The notes under the pieces are model-generated. The model did not search any database and was not told the origin of the DNA. It saw only the letters and a list, made by a program, of their open reading frames with translations. DNA of 53,125 nt from Ilumatobacter sp. (lineage in GTDB: Bacteria > Actinomycetota > Acidimicrobiia > Acidimicrobiales > Ilumatobacteraceae): positions 1-53,125 of the forward strand of contig JABJAB010000060.1 in NCBI GenBank assembly GCA_018666235.1. The letters run 5' to 3'. Within the stretch, counting starts at the first letter, position 1. Every line of letters starts with the position of its first letter. The position numbers and the translations under genes are program-made. This document shows positions 24,771-33,256 of the stretch, in pieces.

Positions 24771-25037
24771 ATGCCACCACTCATGCTCGCCCTCTACGTC
24801 CACATTCGCACCGCTCAGATCGGAGCGATCAATCATCTCAGCACCCGCCACGGCCACGCCGCCCAACGCCGACTGGCTGGCGATCGCGGTCAGGCGACGA
24901 CTGAGTACGCGCTCGTGCTGCTCGCGGCCGCGATGGTCGCACTTCTCGTCATTGCATGGGCGAGTGCTGGCGGCGGCGCTGCAAAGATCAGTCGACTGTT
25001 CAATCGCGTGATCGACGCCGTGATCGACCGCGTCTGA
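24771..25037 (+). CDS. DUF4244-type Flp pilin
   Basis: An 88-residue pilin-like protein. A positively charged N-terminus ending in GDRGQATTEYALVLLAAAMVALLVIAW shows the glycine cleavage site, the +5-type Glu and the hydrophobic helix of Flp prepilins. This is the DUF4244 gene found between tadC and tadE in actinobacteria (Rv3656c position). GGAG 6 nt before the ATG is a good ribosome binding site, as expected for an abundant structural subunit. A prepilin peptidase is not in the window. Confidence 0.8.
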   Translation: MPPLMLALYVHIRTAQIGAINHLSTRHGHAAQRRLAGDRGQATTEYALVLLAAAMVALLVIAWASAGGGAAKISRLFNRVIDAVIDRV

Positions 25038-25456
25038 TGCCTGGCAGTCCGACCTGCGACATGTCAGGCGAGGCCCCGTCGATCATCGAGGCTTCGCGAA
25101 CAGGGTCCAGCCAAGCTGGGCAAGCCACAGTCGAGTTTGCGTTGGCGTTGCCCATCGTGCTCATCGTGCTCCTGGGCATGACGCAGGTCGGCGTTGCAAT
25201 CCGCAACGAACTCGCGGTCGAACTCGCAGCCCGCGAAGGAGCTCGGGCAGCATCGGTGTCGGCCAGTCCGCAGTCGGCCGCATCGGCTGCTGCCGCTGCC
25301 GCAGTCGACCTGCCCATTGCGGTGCGCACCGACGTCACCGCAACCACCGTGACGGTCACCGTGACCTACGTTGATCCCACCGACGTGCCGATCATCGGGC
25401 AATTCATCGGGCCGAGCACGCACCAGGCCACCGCCACGATGGCACTGGAACCCTGA
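25037..25456 (+). CDS. TadE-like pseudopilin
   Basis: A 139-residue protein with a short N-terminal region, then GQATVEFALALPIVLIVLLGMTQVG, the classic TadE membrane helix, followed by ELAAREGARAASVS and a beta-rich extracellular part. Minor pilins of this kind prime or cap the Flp pilus. The ATG shares its first base with the last base of the pilin stop; a later ATG at 25061 is possible. It is the last recognisable gene of the tad operon; no TadF/TadG, secretin or prepilin peptidase follows. Confidence 0.82.
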   Translation: MPGSPTCDMSGEAPSIIEASRTGSSQAGQATVEFALALPIVLIVLLGMTQVGVAIRNELAVELAAREGARAASVSASPQSAASAAAAAAVDLPIAVRTDVTATTVTVTVTYVDPTDVPIIGQFIGPSTHQATATMALEP

Positions 25457-25534
25457 CGGTCGATCCCCGTGCGACCTGGGTGGCTTCGCTTCCTCAACCC
25501 GATCACAGCTGTCAGCGTCAGCACACAACAGCCG

Positions 25535-25540
25535 TAGCCT
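25535..25540 (+). promoter_or_regulatory. -10 element TAGCCT of a leaderless promoter
   Basis: TAGCCT ends 8 nt before the ATG at 25549, separating the STAS gene from the tad operon. Confidence 0.6.
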
Positions 25541-25548
25541 GATCCGCC

Positions 25549-25872
25549 ATGGATCTGCGAACCACTTCGAGCACCGTCGGCGGCATCCCGACCGTCGCCG
25601 TTGATGGTGTTGTCGACCTCGCGTCGATTGCGATCTTTCGCGATGCACTTCTGCGGACGATTCATTCCAACAGCGGCGAGCTCATCGTGGCTGACCTCGA
25701 CGGCGTTGCGGCGCTCGACGACGCGGGCCTCGGCGTGTTGCTCGGTGCTGCCGCCGCCGCGCGCCAAGCCGACGGCGACCTTGAAATCGTCTGCAATGAC
25801 GAGCGGCTGCGGACGCGGCTTGAACGAACACGTCTCGATCAAGCCATCGCCGTCAGGACGTCAATTACATGA
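25549..25872 (+). CDS. STAS-domain anti-sigma factor antagonist-like protein
   Basis: A 107-residue single STAS domain of SpoIIAA type: strand IPTVAVDGVVDLASI, helix RDALLRTIH, strand LIVADLDGVAALDDAGLGVLLGA and a final strand/helix pair. Classical antagonists bind an anti-sigma kinase and are switched by phosphorylating the serine in DSSGLG. Here the motif reads DDAG (residues 57-60), so no serine is present and the protein may be permanently active or may have another role. Its stop overlaps the next ATG (ATGA), coupling it to DUF952. No anti-sigma kinase is nearby. Confidence 0.85.
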   Translation: MDLRTTSSTVGGIPTVAVDGVVDLASIAIFRDALLRTIHSNSGELIVADLDGVAALDDAGLGVLLGAAAAARQADGDLEIVCNDERLRTRLERTRLDQAIAVRTSIT

Positions 25873-26240
25873 CCGGGCAGAGCGGTACCGACGATCCGAT
25901 CTTCCACATTGCGCTTCCCGACGACTGGGTCAACGCTTTTGCGTCGGGTGAATACTCCGTGTCGACACGTGGCATGTCGCTCGACGATGTGGGCTTCATC
26001 CACTGCTCGACGGCCGAGCAACTCGAGGCAACAGCGAACCGCTTCTATGGCGATCTGACCGAGCTGGTGCTGCTGACGATCGACCCGTTGATCGTCCCCG
26101 CGGACATCTTGTGGGAGCCACCTGCACCCGGTGTCGATGAGCTCTTCCCCCACATCTACGGGCCATTGCCCATCGGAGCGGTAAACATGCACCGCTTCTG
26201 GTCCCGCGCAGGCACAGCCTGGGAAATCCCCCAAGGCTGA
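25869..26240 (+). CDS. DUF952 family protein
   Basis: A 123-residue protein recognised as DUF952 by FHIALPDDW at the start, then GFIHCSTAEQLEATANRFYGD, LLTIDPLIV and FPHIYGPLPIGAV. The fold is related to ADP-ribosyl-binding/transferase-like proteins, and the conserved IHCS histidine is present, but the biochemical role is unknown. It overlaps the STAS gene by 4 bp and is convergent with DUF427. Confidence 0.88.
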   Translation: MTGQSGTDDPIFHIALPDDWVNAFASGEYSVSTRGMSLDDVGFIHCSTAEQLEATANRFYGDLTELVLLTIDPLIVPADILWEPPAPGVDELFPHIYGPLPIGAVNMHRFWSRAGTAWEIPQG

Positions 26241-26293
26241 CGGGTGACGCCCAGTCCAGAGCGACACCTGGTCCCGACCCCGACGGCGCTGGG

Positions 26294-26827
26294 CTACCAG
26301 TGCAAAGTGCCCGGCGCCCCTTTGAACGGGCCCGTCACGTTCGCGGTGATCCATCCGCCGTAGAACTGGCCCTCGTTGCTGGTCACCTCTTCATTGTCAA
26401 CCCAGCACTCGTCGAATCGCTGCGCGTAGAACGCCCAGCAACCTGCGAGGGGCGCGAAGCGGTCGGTGGGGTTGCGGTAGGTCCACGCGCTCTGCTGGAC
26501 GACCGCCGAACCTGCGTGCACGTCGACATAGTCGGCCACGCCCTTCCACTCACACGACGTGTGTCGATCAGTCGCCGTGAACAGGGTCTGATCCACGAAC
26601 TCCGAATCGACGTAGTACGCCGGTGGCTGACTGGTCTCAAGGACCCGGAGACACCGCGGCGCGTCGACGATCGTGACATCGGCATGCCGCACACGAATTC
26701 GCCACTCGACCGGTTCGATCGCTGGCGGACGTGGAAAGTCCCACACGGATTCGTACAGCTTGCCGTTCGGCGCACGACCAGCCTTCACGTCGCGGTCATC
26801 TCGACTTGGTCTGATCTGGCGCCTCAT
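26294..26827 (-). CDS. DUF427 family protein
   Basis: A 177-residue protein of the DUF427 family. Diagnostic stretches are RIRVRHADVTIVDAPRCLRVLETSQPPAYYVD, HTSCEWKGVADYVDV and the C-terminal VTSNEGQFYGGWITANVTGPFKG. Structures of relatives show a small beta-rich fold with a pocket, but no activity is established. The ATG at 26827 overlaps the rsgA stop by 4 bp, so it is translated from the rsgA transcript. Sequence upstream of that ATG is a shadow of rsgA. Confidence 0.87.
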   Translation of the reverse strand: MRRQIRPSRDDRDVKAGRAPNGKLYESVWDFPRPPAIEPVEWRIRVRHADVTIVDAPRCLRVLETSQPPAYYVDSEFVDQTLFTATDRHTSCEWKGVADYVDVHAGSAVVQQSAWTYRNPTDRFAPLAGCWAFYAQRFDECWVDNEEVTSNEGQFYGGWITANVTGPFKGAPGTLHW

Positions 26828-27873
26828 TGGTATTCCGACTTTTCCGGTGGCTTCTTGCCACCTCGTCGGCGATCCGCAACTTTCTCCCGCGCCCGTTGCT
26901 CTTCTTCGAGTGCGGCCTCTTCCTCGATCAGCTTCTCCATTGCTGATAGGCGAATCGGGTCGAGGTTGCCCGCCGCAATCGCTGTCTGCACCGCACATCC
27001 CGGTTCCTGGTCATGCTTGCAATCTCTGAATCGACAGCCGTCCATCAGATCGAACACATCGGCAAATGCTCGTTCGATGCCGTTGCCCGACAACCAGAGA
27101 CTGACGGCGCGCACACCGGGCGTGTCGATCAACCAGCCGGTCTCAGCGAGCGGAACCAGCTCAGCAGCAACCGTGGTGTGCCGGCCGCGCTGATCGCCTT
27201 CGCGCACCTCCGAGGTTGCCTGTCGTTCATTGCCGAGCAGCGCATTGACGATCGTGGACTTGCCGACTCCGCTCGCACCGAGAAACGTCAGCGTGCGATT
27301 ACCAGCGGCGTAGCCGCGCAGGACATCGATGCCCTCACCGGTGAGTCCGCTCGCCAGCAGAACCGGCACGCCGAGCGCAACCTCGGCCAGCCCCGCCCGA
27401 CCCGGCTCAGGATCATCGACCAGGTCGGTCTTGGTCAGGATGACCACCGGCTCGGCGCCCGAGTCGTACGCGAGAACCAGTTCGCGTTCGAGACGGCGCG
27501 GACTTGGTGGTGATCCGAGCGCGTGCACGAGGAAGACGACGTCGATATTCGCAGCCAGCGTGTGCGACACCGCCCGCATGCCATCGAAGGACGCTCGACG
27601 AGTGAACGCCGAGGTGCGTTCGAGGACATGGTCAACCTTCTCGCCGTCGTCCGAGACGACGATCCAGTCGCCGACCGCGACCTCGGCACCGATATTGCGC
27701 ATCCGGACCGGCTCGTCGGTGCCGCGGGCTTGCGCCATCGTGCGAATCGCCGTGCTCCAGCCGCGGTCGATGCGCGAAACACGCGCCGGCTGACCGGGGG
27801 CGCCCAGGTCCTGCCAGCTCCGATCAAACGCTTCGGTCCAGCCCAACGCACCGAGCTCAGGGTCGACGGGCAT
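26824..27873 (-). CDS. rsgA: Ribosome small subunit-dependent GTPase A
   Basis: A 349-residue circularly permuted GTPase that assists late 30S maturation. An OB-like N-terminal region (residues 35-110) precedes the permuted G motifs: G4 TKTD, then G1 GASGVGKST, then G3 DTPG. A C-terminal zinc knuckle, CRFRDCKHDQEPGC, follows. The tail is a charged Glu/Arg/Lys helix. The ATG at 27873 has TACCTT 6 nt upstream; the much longer upstream frame overlaps the topA promoter and is not coding. It is cotranscribed with DUF427. Confidence 0.93.
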   Translation of the reverse strand: MPVDPELGALGWTEAFDRSWQDLGAPGQPARVSRIDRGWSTAIRTMAQARGTDEPVRMRNIGAEVAVGDWIVVSDDGEKVDHVLERTSAFTRRASFDGMRAVSHTLAANIDVVFLVHALGSPPSPRRLERELVLAYDSGAEPVVILTKTDLVDDPEPGRAGLAEVALGVPVLLASGLTGEGIDVLRGYAAGNRTLTFLGASGVGKSTIVNALLGNERQATSEVREGDQRGRHTTVAAELVPLAETGWLIDTPGVRAVSLWLSGNGIERAFADVFDLMDGCRFRDCKHDQEPGCAVQTAIAAGNLDPIRLSAMEKLIEEEAALEEEQRAREKVADRRRGGKKPPEKSEYQ

Positions 27874-27879
27874 ACGGCG

Positions 27880-27885
27880 AAGGTA
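27880..27885 (-). promoter_or_regulatory. -10 element TACCTT for rsgA
   Basis: Minus-strand TACCTT, 6 nt before the ATG at 27873. Confidence 0.6.
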
Positions 27886-27983
27886 CCTCGTTGAACCGTC
27901 GTGAGCACATGGGAAAGTTGGGATGAGGACCTTTCCACAATGGGCTGCCATGCGAAATCGATGTCGATCCGGCACACTGCCAC

Positions 27984-28013
27984 TTGACAACCCGCACCAC
28001 CGTCCCCTAGCGA
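27984..28013 (+). promoter_or_regulatory. Promoter of topA (TTGACA - 18 bp - TAGCGA)
   Basis: A consensus -35 TTGACA (27984-27989) lies 18 bp from TAGCGA (28008-28013), which lacks the usual final T. The start codon is 9 nt further on, so the leader would be very short. Confidence 0.5.
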
Positions 28014-28022
28014 GAGAGCCCC

Positions 28023-30830
28023 ATGGCCAAACCCCTCGTCGTCGTCGAATCACCTGCGAAGGCCAAGACGCTGTCCAAGTTCCTTGGCAGCGACTACGAC
28101 GTGCGCGCCTCTGTGGGCCACGTCGCTGACCTCCCATCCAAGGGTCTCAACATCGATGTCGAGAACGGTTTCAAGCCGACCTATGAGCTGACCGACCGGG
28201 GCAAGACGGTGGTCAAAGAACTCAAAGCGGCACTCAAAGACGCCTCGGAGCTCTATCTCGCAACTGATGAAGACCGCGAGGGGGAAGCCATTTCGTGGCA
28301 CCTGCTCGAGTACCTGAAGCCGAAGGTTCCTGTGAAGCGGATGGTGTTCCACGAGATCACCAAGGCCGCGGTCGATCACGCAGTCAACAACCCGCGTGGC
28401 ATCGATTACGGCATGGTCGACGCCGCTGAAACTCGTCGTCTCCTCGACCGGCTGTATGGCTATGAGGTCTCGCCGGTGCTCTGGCGTCGTGTCAACCGCG
28501 GCCTCTCGGCCGGACGCGTGCAGAGCCCCACCGTTCGCCTGATCGTCGAACGCGAACGTGAACGCATCGCCTTCGTCAGCACCGATTACTGGGACATCGA
28601 CGCGATCACGGCCACCGACCCGTCGTTCGACTCGAAACTGGTCGGTGTCGCAGGTGCCAAGGTTGCGACCGGCAAGGACTTCAACGACAGCGGCCAGATC
28701 ATCACGCCCAAGAGCGGCAAGACGCCGGTGCAGTTGAACGAGGCCCGCGCACGCGGACTTGCAGAGGGGCTCGACGGCAAGCAGTTCACTGTTCGCTCGG
28801 TCGAGGAGAAGCCGTACCGGTCGTCTCCGAAACCTCCGTTCATGACCTCGACGCTGCAGCAAGAAGGCGGGCGCAAATTGCGGCTCTCCTCCAGCCAGGT
28901 GATGCGTGTCGCCCAGGGCCTCTACGAGCGTGGCTTCATCACCTACATGCGTACTGACGATGTGATCCTCTCTGACGAGGCCATGACCGCGACACGTGAC
29001 GCCGTCACCAGCGAGTACGGGTCGAAGTACCTCAACGCTGCACCCAAGCAATACAAGAAGAAGACGCAAGGCCAGGACGCCCACGAAGCCATCCGGCCGA
29101 CCACGCCGTACCGGTCTCCGGATGCCGTGTCGACCGAGCTGAACAGCCAGGAACTTGCGCTGTATCGACTCATCTGGCAACGCACGCTCGCCTCGCAGAT
29201 GGCCGATGCCGCCGGTGTAACCGTCTCGATTCGCCTGGCTGCCGACTCCGTCGACCGCTCCACCGGCGAGCTGGTCGACTGCGAATTCGCCGCCTCCGGC
29301 ACGACGATCACCTTCCCGGGCTATCGGGCTGTCTACGTCGCCTCGAAAGAAGAGACCGGAGAGGACGCAGCAGACAAAGAAGCACTGCTGCCGCCCCTCA
29401 GGCAGGGCGACCTCGTGCCGATCTCGTCGATCACGCCGAACGGCCACACCACCACGCCACCGTCACGCTTCACCGAAGCGTCGCTGGTCAAGCGTCTGGA
29501 AGAACTACGCATCGGGCGTCCTTCGACCTGGGCCTCGATCATCCAGACCGTCCAAGACCGTGGCTATGTGTGGAAGAAGGGACAGGCGTTGGTCCCCACA
29601 TGGACCGCGTTTGCAGTGATCCGGTTGCTCGAAGAGCACTTCGAGGCACTGGTCGATTACGAGTTCACCGCGTCGACCGAACACGACCTCGACGCCATCG
29701 CCAAGGGCGAGCGCCAAAAGGACAAGTGGCTCCAACGGTTCTACTGGGGCGATCAGGGTGACGACTCCGTTCCTGCGATCACTGCTGAGGCCGGCGACGG
29801 CGATGACGCACTGCTCGGCCTGAAGCGACTCGTCGAAGAGAACCTCGATCACATCGATGCCGCCGAGATCAACACGTTCCCGCTCGGCCATGACCCCGAT
29901 GGCAACGAGGTCGTCGCCAAGCCGGGCAAGTACGGCCCGTATGTGAAGCGCGGCGAAGACACTGCGTCGGTCCCTGATGATCTGCCTCCGGACGAACTCA
30001 CCGTGGAGAAAGCCATCGAGTTACTCAACGCTCCGAAGATGGACGATCCGATCGGCGAACTCGACGGGCTCCCGGTGTTCGCAAAGAACGGCCGCTACGG
30101 CCCATACGTGCAGTGGGGCGACCACGACAATCCTCCTCCGGGCATGGAGAAGCCGAAGATGTCGTCGCTGTTCCAGACCATGGTGTTTGAGAACGTCACG
30201 ATGGATGACGCTGAGAAACTCTTGCAGCTGCCACGCCACCTCGGCGACGATCCGGCCGACGGCATTCCGATCTTTGCCAACAATGGCCGGTACGGGCCGT
30301 ACGTGATGAAGGAGAAGGACTACCGGAACATCGATTCCGAGGACCGTCTGCTCGAGATCACGCTCGACGAGGCGCTGAAGATCTACTCCGAGCCGAAGGT
30401 CTACAAGCGCGGCGGCAGCAACCTCGCCGCCAAGGGCCCGCTGAAGGAGTTCGGCGTCGACCCGGTGAGCGAAAAGAACGTGACCGCCAAGGATGGCCGT
30501 TTCGGTGTGTACGTCACCGACGGCGAGACCAACGCATCGTTGGGCAAGGGCGACCGGCTCGAGGAGATCTCGCCCGAGCGCGCCTACGAACTGCTTGCCA
30601 TTCGTCGCGAAGCAATCATCGCCAAAGGCGGGACGCCGGGCAAGAAGGCCAAGGCCACGAAGAAGAAGGCCGCAGCAAAGAAGAAGGCTGCGACCAAAAA
30701 GAGCACCGCCAAAAAGAGCACGGCCAGAAAGAGCACGGCGAAGAAGAAGGCCGCGGCGAAGAAGGCACCTGCCAAGAAGGCAGCGGCGAAGAAGCCACTC
30801 ATCACCGACGTTGCCGACGACGCAACCTGA
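28023..30830 (+). CDS. topA: DNA topoisomerase I (type IA)
   Basis: A 935-residue enzyme that relaxes negative supercoils. The Toprim domain begins with VVVESPAKAKTLSKFLG and has ATDEDREGEAI. The active-site tyrosine is Y308 in GFITYMRTD, followed by QDAHEAIRPT. The C-terminal part holds several copies of the actinobacterial topoisomerase C-terminal repeat (recurring GRYGPYV/GKYGPYVK), then a roughly 60-residue Lys/Ala tail (AKKKAAAKKK pattern) that resembles a histone-like DNA-binding tail. It lies upstream of tmk and holB, a gene order common in actinobacteria. Confidence 0.97.
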   Translation: MAKPLVVVESPAKAKTLSKFLGSDYDVRASVGHVADLPSKGLNIDVENGFKPTYELTDRGKTVVKELKAALKDASELYLATDEDREGEAISWHLLEYLKPKVPVKRMVFHEITKAAVDHAVNNPRGIDYGMVDAAETRRLLDRLYGYEVSPVLWRRVNRGLSAGRVQSPTVRLIVERERERIAFVSTDYWDIDAITATDPSFDSKLVGVAGAKVATGKDFNDSGQIITPKSGKTPVQLNEARARGLAEGLDGKQFTVRSVEEKPYRSSPKPPFMTSTLQQEGGRKLRLSSSQVMRVAQGLYERGFITYMRTDDVILSDEAMTATRDAVTSEYGSKYLNAAPKQYKKKTQGQDAHEAIRPTTPYRSPDAVSTELNSQELALYRLIWQRTLASQMADAAGVTVSIRLAADSVDRSTGELVDCEFAASGTTITFPGYRAVYVASKEETGEDAADKEALLPPLRQGDLVPISSITPNGHTTTPPSRFTEASLVKRLEELRIGRPSTWASIIQTVQDRGYVWKKGQALVPTWTAFAVIRLLEEHFEALVDYEFTASTEHDLDAIAKGERQKDKWLQRFYWGDQGDDSVPAITAEAGDGDDALLGLKRLVEENLDHIDAAEINTFPLGHDPDGNEVVAKPGKYGPYVKRGEDTASVPDDLPPDELTVEKAIELLNAPKMDDPIGELDGLPVFAKNGRYGPYVQWGDHDNPPPGMEKPKMSSLFQTMVFENVTMDDAEKLLQLPRHLGDDPADGIPIFANNGRYGPYVMKEKDYRNIDSEDRLLEITLDEALKIYSEPKVYKRGGSNLAAKGPLKEFGVDPVSEKNVTAKDGRFGVYVTDGETNASLGKGDRLEEISPERAYELLAIRREAIIAKGGTPGKKAKATKKKAAAKKKAATKKSTAKKSTARKSTAKKKAAAKKAPAKKAAAKKPLITDVADDAT

Positions 30831-30836
30831 TGACCA

Positions 30837-30865
30837 GACGACTTGGTGCCAGGCACCATGTCGTC
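30837..30865. repeat. Palindrome containing TGGTGCC-N-GGCACCA, copy 2
   Basis: A 14-bp inverted repeat around one central base, with one mismatch, begins 7 bp after the topA stop and ends 3 bp before the tmk -10 element. It shares its 15-bp core with the element at 9860-9886. Position suggests termination of topA. Confidence 0.75.
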
Positions 30866-30868
30866 CTC

Positions 30869-30874
30869 TAACCT
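30869..30874 (+). promoter_or_regulatory. -10 element TAACCT for tmk
   Basis: TAACCT ends 8 nt before the GTG at 30883; the same hexamer precedes lysC at 49681. Confidence 0.6.
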
Positions 30875-30882
30875 CGTCCCCC

Positions 30883-31491
30883 GTGACCGCGCCGCACTAC
30901 ATCGCGTTTGAAGGCGCCGAAGCCTGTGGTAAATCCACGCAGGCCGCGCTCCTCGCCAATCGACTCGATGCGGTGCTCACCCGCGAAACGGGCGGCACCG
31001 CGGTCGGTGCCCGACTCCGCGCGATCCTCCACGACAATGCCGTCACCAACCTCACCGCTCGGGCCGAGGCATTGATGACCGCCGCTGATCGTGCCCAGCA
31101 CATCGCCGAAGTCGTCGCTCCTGCGCTCGGCGCCGGGCGGAGCGTTGTCAGCGATCGGTCGCTCTACTCAACTCTTGCGTACCAAGGGTTCGGCCGCGAG
31201 CTTCCTGTCGAGGAACTGAAACAGATCAACGACTGGGCCATCGCCGGACGCTGGCCGCAACTGGTTGTCTTCCTCGACACCCCCGATGAGCTGATCGCTG
31301 AGCGCCTCCGCGAGCGCGATCTCGATCGGTTCGAGGCCGCAGGCGACGCGTTTCACCAGCGGGTCATCAAGGGATTCAGGACCATGGCTGGGCTCGAGCC
31401 CGAGCGCTGGATCACCATCGACGGACACGGCACCATCGGAGAGACCGAGGACGCGATCGTTACTGCCCTGGCGGAACGGGGCGTGCAGTGA
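30883..31491 (+). CDS. tmk: dTMP kinase
   Basis: A 202-residue thymidylate kinase (dTMP + ATP to dTDP). HYIAFEGAEACGKSTQ is the P-loop, TRETGGTAVG carries the substrate-binding arginine, SDRSLYSTLAYQG is the DRY/H-like motif, and FLDTPDELIAERLRERD with RFEAAGDAFH forms the lid. Family P-loops usually read EGxDGxGKST; here EACGKST is a small variation. The GTG at 30883 is set by the leaderless promoter. Its stop overlaps holB. Confidence 0.93.
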   Translation: MTAPHYIAFEGAEACGKSTQAALLANRLDAVLTRETGGTAVGARLRAILHDNAVTNLTARAEALMTAADRAQHIAEVVAPALGAGRSVVSDRSLYSTLAYQGFGRELPVEELKQINDWAIAGRWPQLVVFLDTPDELIAERLRERDLDRFEAAGDAFHQRVIKGFRTMAGLEPERWITIDGHGTIGETEDAIVTALAERGVQ

Positions 31492-32696
31492 GCGACATCA
31501 ATGACGATGAGTTGACCGAGGAACAGCTTGAAGCGGCCATCGCTGCTGACGAAGCTGCGGCGACTGTGGGCGTCGACGCGACGGCGTCCAGTGACCAACG
31601 AACGCCACTCGACCTCGGTGATCCGGGTGACGTGTGGGACGACGTCGTCGGGCAGAAGCAGGCCATCGGGCATCTTCGGGCGGCCGCGGCTCGTGGACCG
31701 GTGCATGCATACCTGTTCGTCGGGCCATCAGGGTCGACCAAACTCGAAGCGGCGCGGGCATTCGCCGCATCGCTCATGTCGGGCGGCGAAACTCGTGACC
31801 ATCGAGACGCTCGACTCATCATCGCCGGCGAACACCCGGACGTCCGCGAAGTACAACGCGTGGGCGCATCGATCTCAGCCGAGCAGGCCAAGGAAGTCGT
31901 TCGCGTGTCATCACTGGCGCCGACCGAAGGCGCCCGCAAAGTACTCATCCTCGACGAATTCCATCTGCTGTCGCCACATGGTGCAGCACTGATGCTGAAG
32001 ACGATCGAAGAGCCGCCAGAGTCGACGACCTTCATCATTCTCGCCGACTTCGTGCCGCACGATCTGATCACTATCTCGTCGCGATGTGCACGCATCGATT
32101 TTCGAGCAATCGGCGCCGACGTGATCGCGGCGCGCCTCCTGACCGAGGGCATCAATCCGGCAGGTGCAATGGTCGCGTCGAAGGCTGCTCTGGGCAACCT
32201 CGACCGCGCCCGCGTCCTCGCGACCGACCCCGCCCTGGCGGACCGGCGCAAGGCTTTCATCGAAGCGCCCGAACAACTCGATGGCACCGGTGCCGTCGCG
32301 ATGCGGCTCGCTGCACGCCTCCTCGAGTTGATCGACGCCGCGGCCAAGCCACTTGCGGAGCGACACGCGATCGAAGTCGAGGTGCTCGATGCGCGCATCA
32401 AGGAGCACGGTGAGCGAGGCAGCGGCAAGAAGCAGCTCGAAGAACGTCACAAGCGCGAGTTGCGACGGCACCGCACCGACGAGCTCCGCAGCGGCCTCGC
32501 CACCCTGGCGGCGACGTATCGCGACCAGGCCGTCTCGGCAGCCACGACCGGAAACACTCGCGTCGACACCGCCGGCTGCGCCGCGGCTGTCGAGCGGATT
32601 CACACCGCGCTCGAATCGTTTGAACGCAACCCGAACGAACGGCTGCTCCTCGAATCCCTGCTCTGGTCCCTGCCCAACGCCTCGAGTACACGATGA
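31488..32696 (+). CDS. holB: DNA polymerase III subunit delta' (clamp loader)
   Basis: A 402-residue clamp-loader ATPase-fold subunit. After an acidic 40-residue lead, WDDVVGQKQAIGHLRAAA opens the AAA+ domain. The P-loop is degenerate (GPSGSTK), as expected for the non-hydrolysing delta' subunit. VLILDEFHLLSPHGAALMLKTIEEPP and the SRC motif (ISSRCARIDF) follow. The C-terminal third is helical. The GTG start overlaps tmk (GTGA) and the end overlaps the CopC-like gene. Confidence 0.9.
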   Translation: MSDINDDELTEEQLEAAIAADEAAATVGVDATASSDQRTPLDLGDPGDVWDDVVGQKQAIGHLRAAAARGPVHAYLFVGPSGSTKLEAARAFAASLMSGGETRDHRDARLIIAGEHPDVREVQRVGASISAEQAKEVVRVSSLAPTEGARKVLILDEFHLLSPHGAALMLKTIEEPPESTTFIILADFVPHDLITISSRCARIDFRAIGADVIAARLLTEGINPAGAMVASKAALGNLDRARVLATDPALADRRKAFIEAPEQLDGTGAVAMRLAARLLELIDAAAKPLAERHAIEVEVLDARIKEHGERGSGKKQLEERHKRELRRHRTDELRSGLATLAATYRDQAVSAATTGNTRVDTAGCAAAVERIHTALESFERNPNERLLLESLLWSLPNASSTR

Positions 32697-33226
32697 GTCA
32701 CAACACGCTGCGCCTTCCGCGTGTCTTGACCGTCCTGATCGCAATGATTGGTCTTGGAGTTTCCGCGACCACTGCGTTCGCTCACTCGGGCCTCGGCGCT
32801 GCCAGCCCCGCGCCGGGCTCACGCGTCGGCGGCACAATCACCGAGATACAGCTGCGGTACTCGAGCACGGTTGCTGACGTCGACGGTTCCATCACCGATC
32901 CCAACGGAAGAATCGTCGAGTCCGAGTGGGTGCAGGACAGCAACCTCCGAGTCGCCGTGATGCTCGCCGAGCCGCTGTCGACTCCTGGCCAGTACGCCGT
33001 ACGCCACATCAGCACCGACGTGGAGGACAACGACCGAGTCGAGGCTGCCTACCTCTTCACGTATGACCCCGCAGCGCCGACGCCGCAGCTGGAGATCATC
33101 CCCGAAGACGATGGATTCCCTTGGATCTGGGTGCTCATCGGTACCGGTGGCGTCGTCATCGTGCTGCTTGCGTGGCAGCTCTACCGGTCGATGCGACGCG
33201 CCCGACAATCCCAAGCCGCAACCTGA
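32693..33226 (+). CDS. CopC-domain protein, membrane anchored
   Basis: A 177-residue exported protein with signal peptide MSHNTLRLPRVLTVLIAMIG to AFA, a CopC-like beta sandwich starting at H31 (HSGLGAASPAPGSRV), then a C-terminal transmembrane helix (PWIWVLIGTGGVVIVLLAWQLY) with a basic tail. Typical CopC binds Cu(II) through the N-terminal His and a D-G-H motif. Here H31 is kept, but DGH is DND, so copper affinity may be altered. No CopD is adjacent. The ATG overlaps the holB stop by 4 bp, an unusual partner for a clamp-loader gene. Confidence 0.83.
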   Translation: MSHNTLRLPRVLTVLIAMIGLGVSATTAFAHSGLGAASPAPGSRVGGTITEIQLRYSSTVADVDGSITDPNGRIVESEWVQDSNLRVAVMLAEPLSTPGQYAVRHISTDVEDNDRVEAAYLFTYDPAAPTPQLEIIPEDDGFPWIWVLIGTGGVVIVLLAWQLYRSMRRARQSQAAT

Positions 33227-33244
33227 GACGCTCCATGCCGTGAG

Positions 33245-33250
33245 TACGGT
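33245..33250 (+). promoter_or_regulatory. -10 element TACGGT for the NUDIX gene
   Basis: TACGGT ends 6 nt before the ATG at 33257. Confidence 0.55.
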
Positions 33251-33256
33251 GAGCCG

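Noticed and set aside
28050..29447. 465-codon open frame on the minus strand
   Set aside because: Antisense to the catalytic core of topA, with no recognisable domain.
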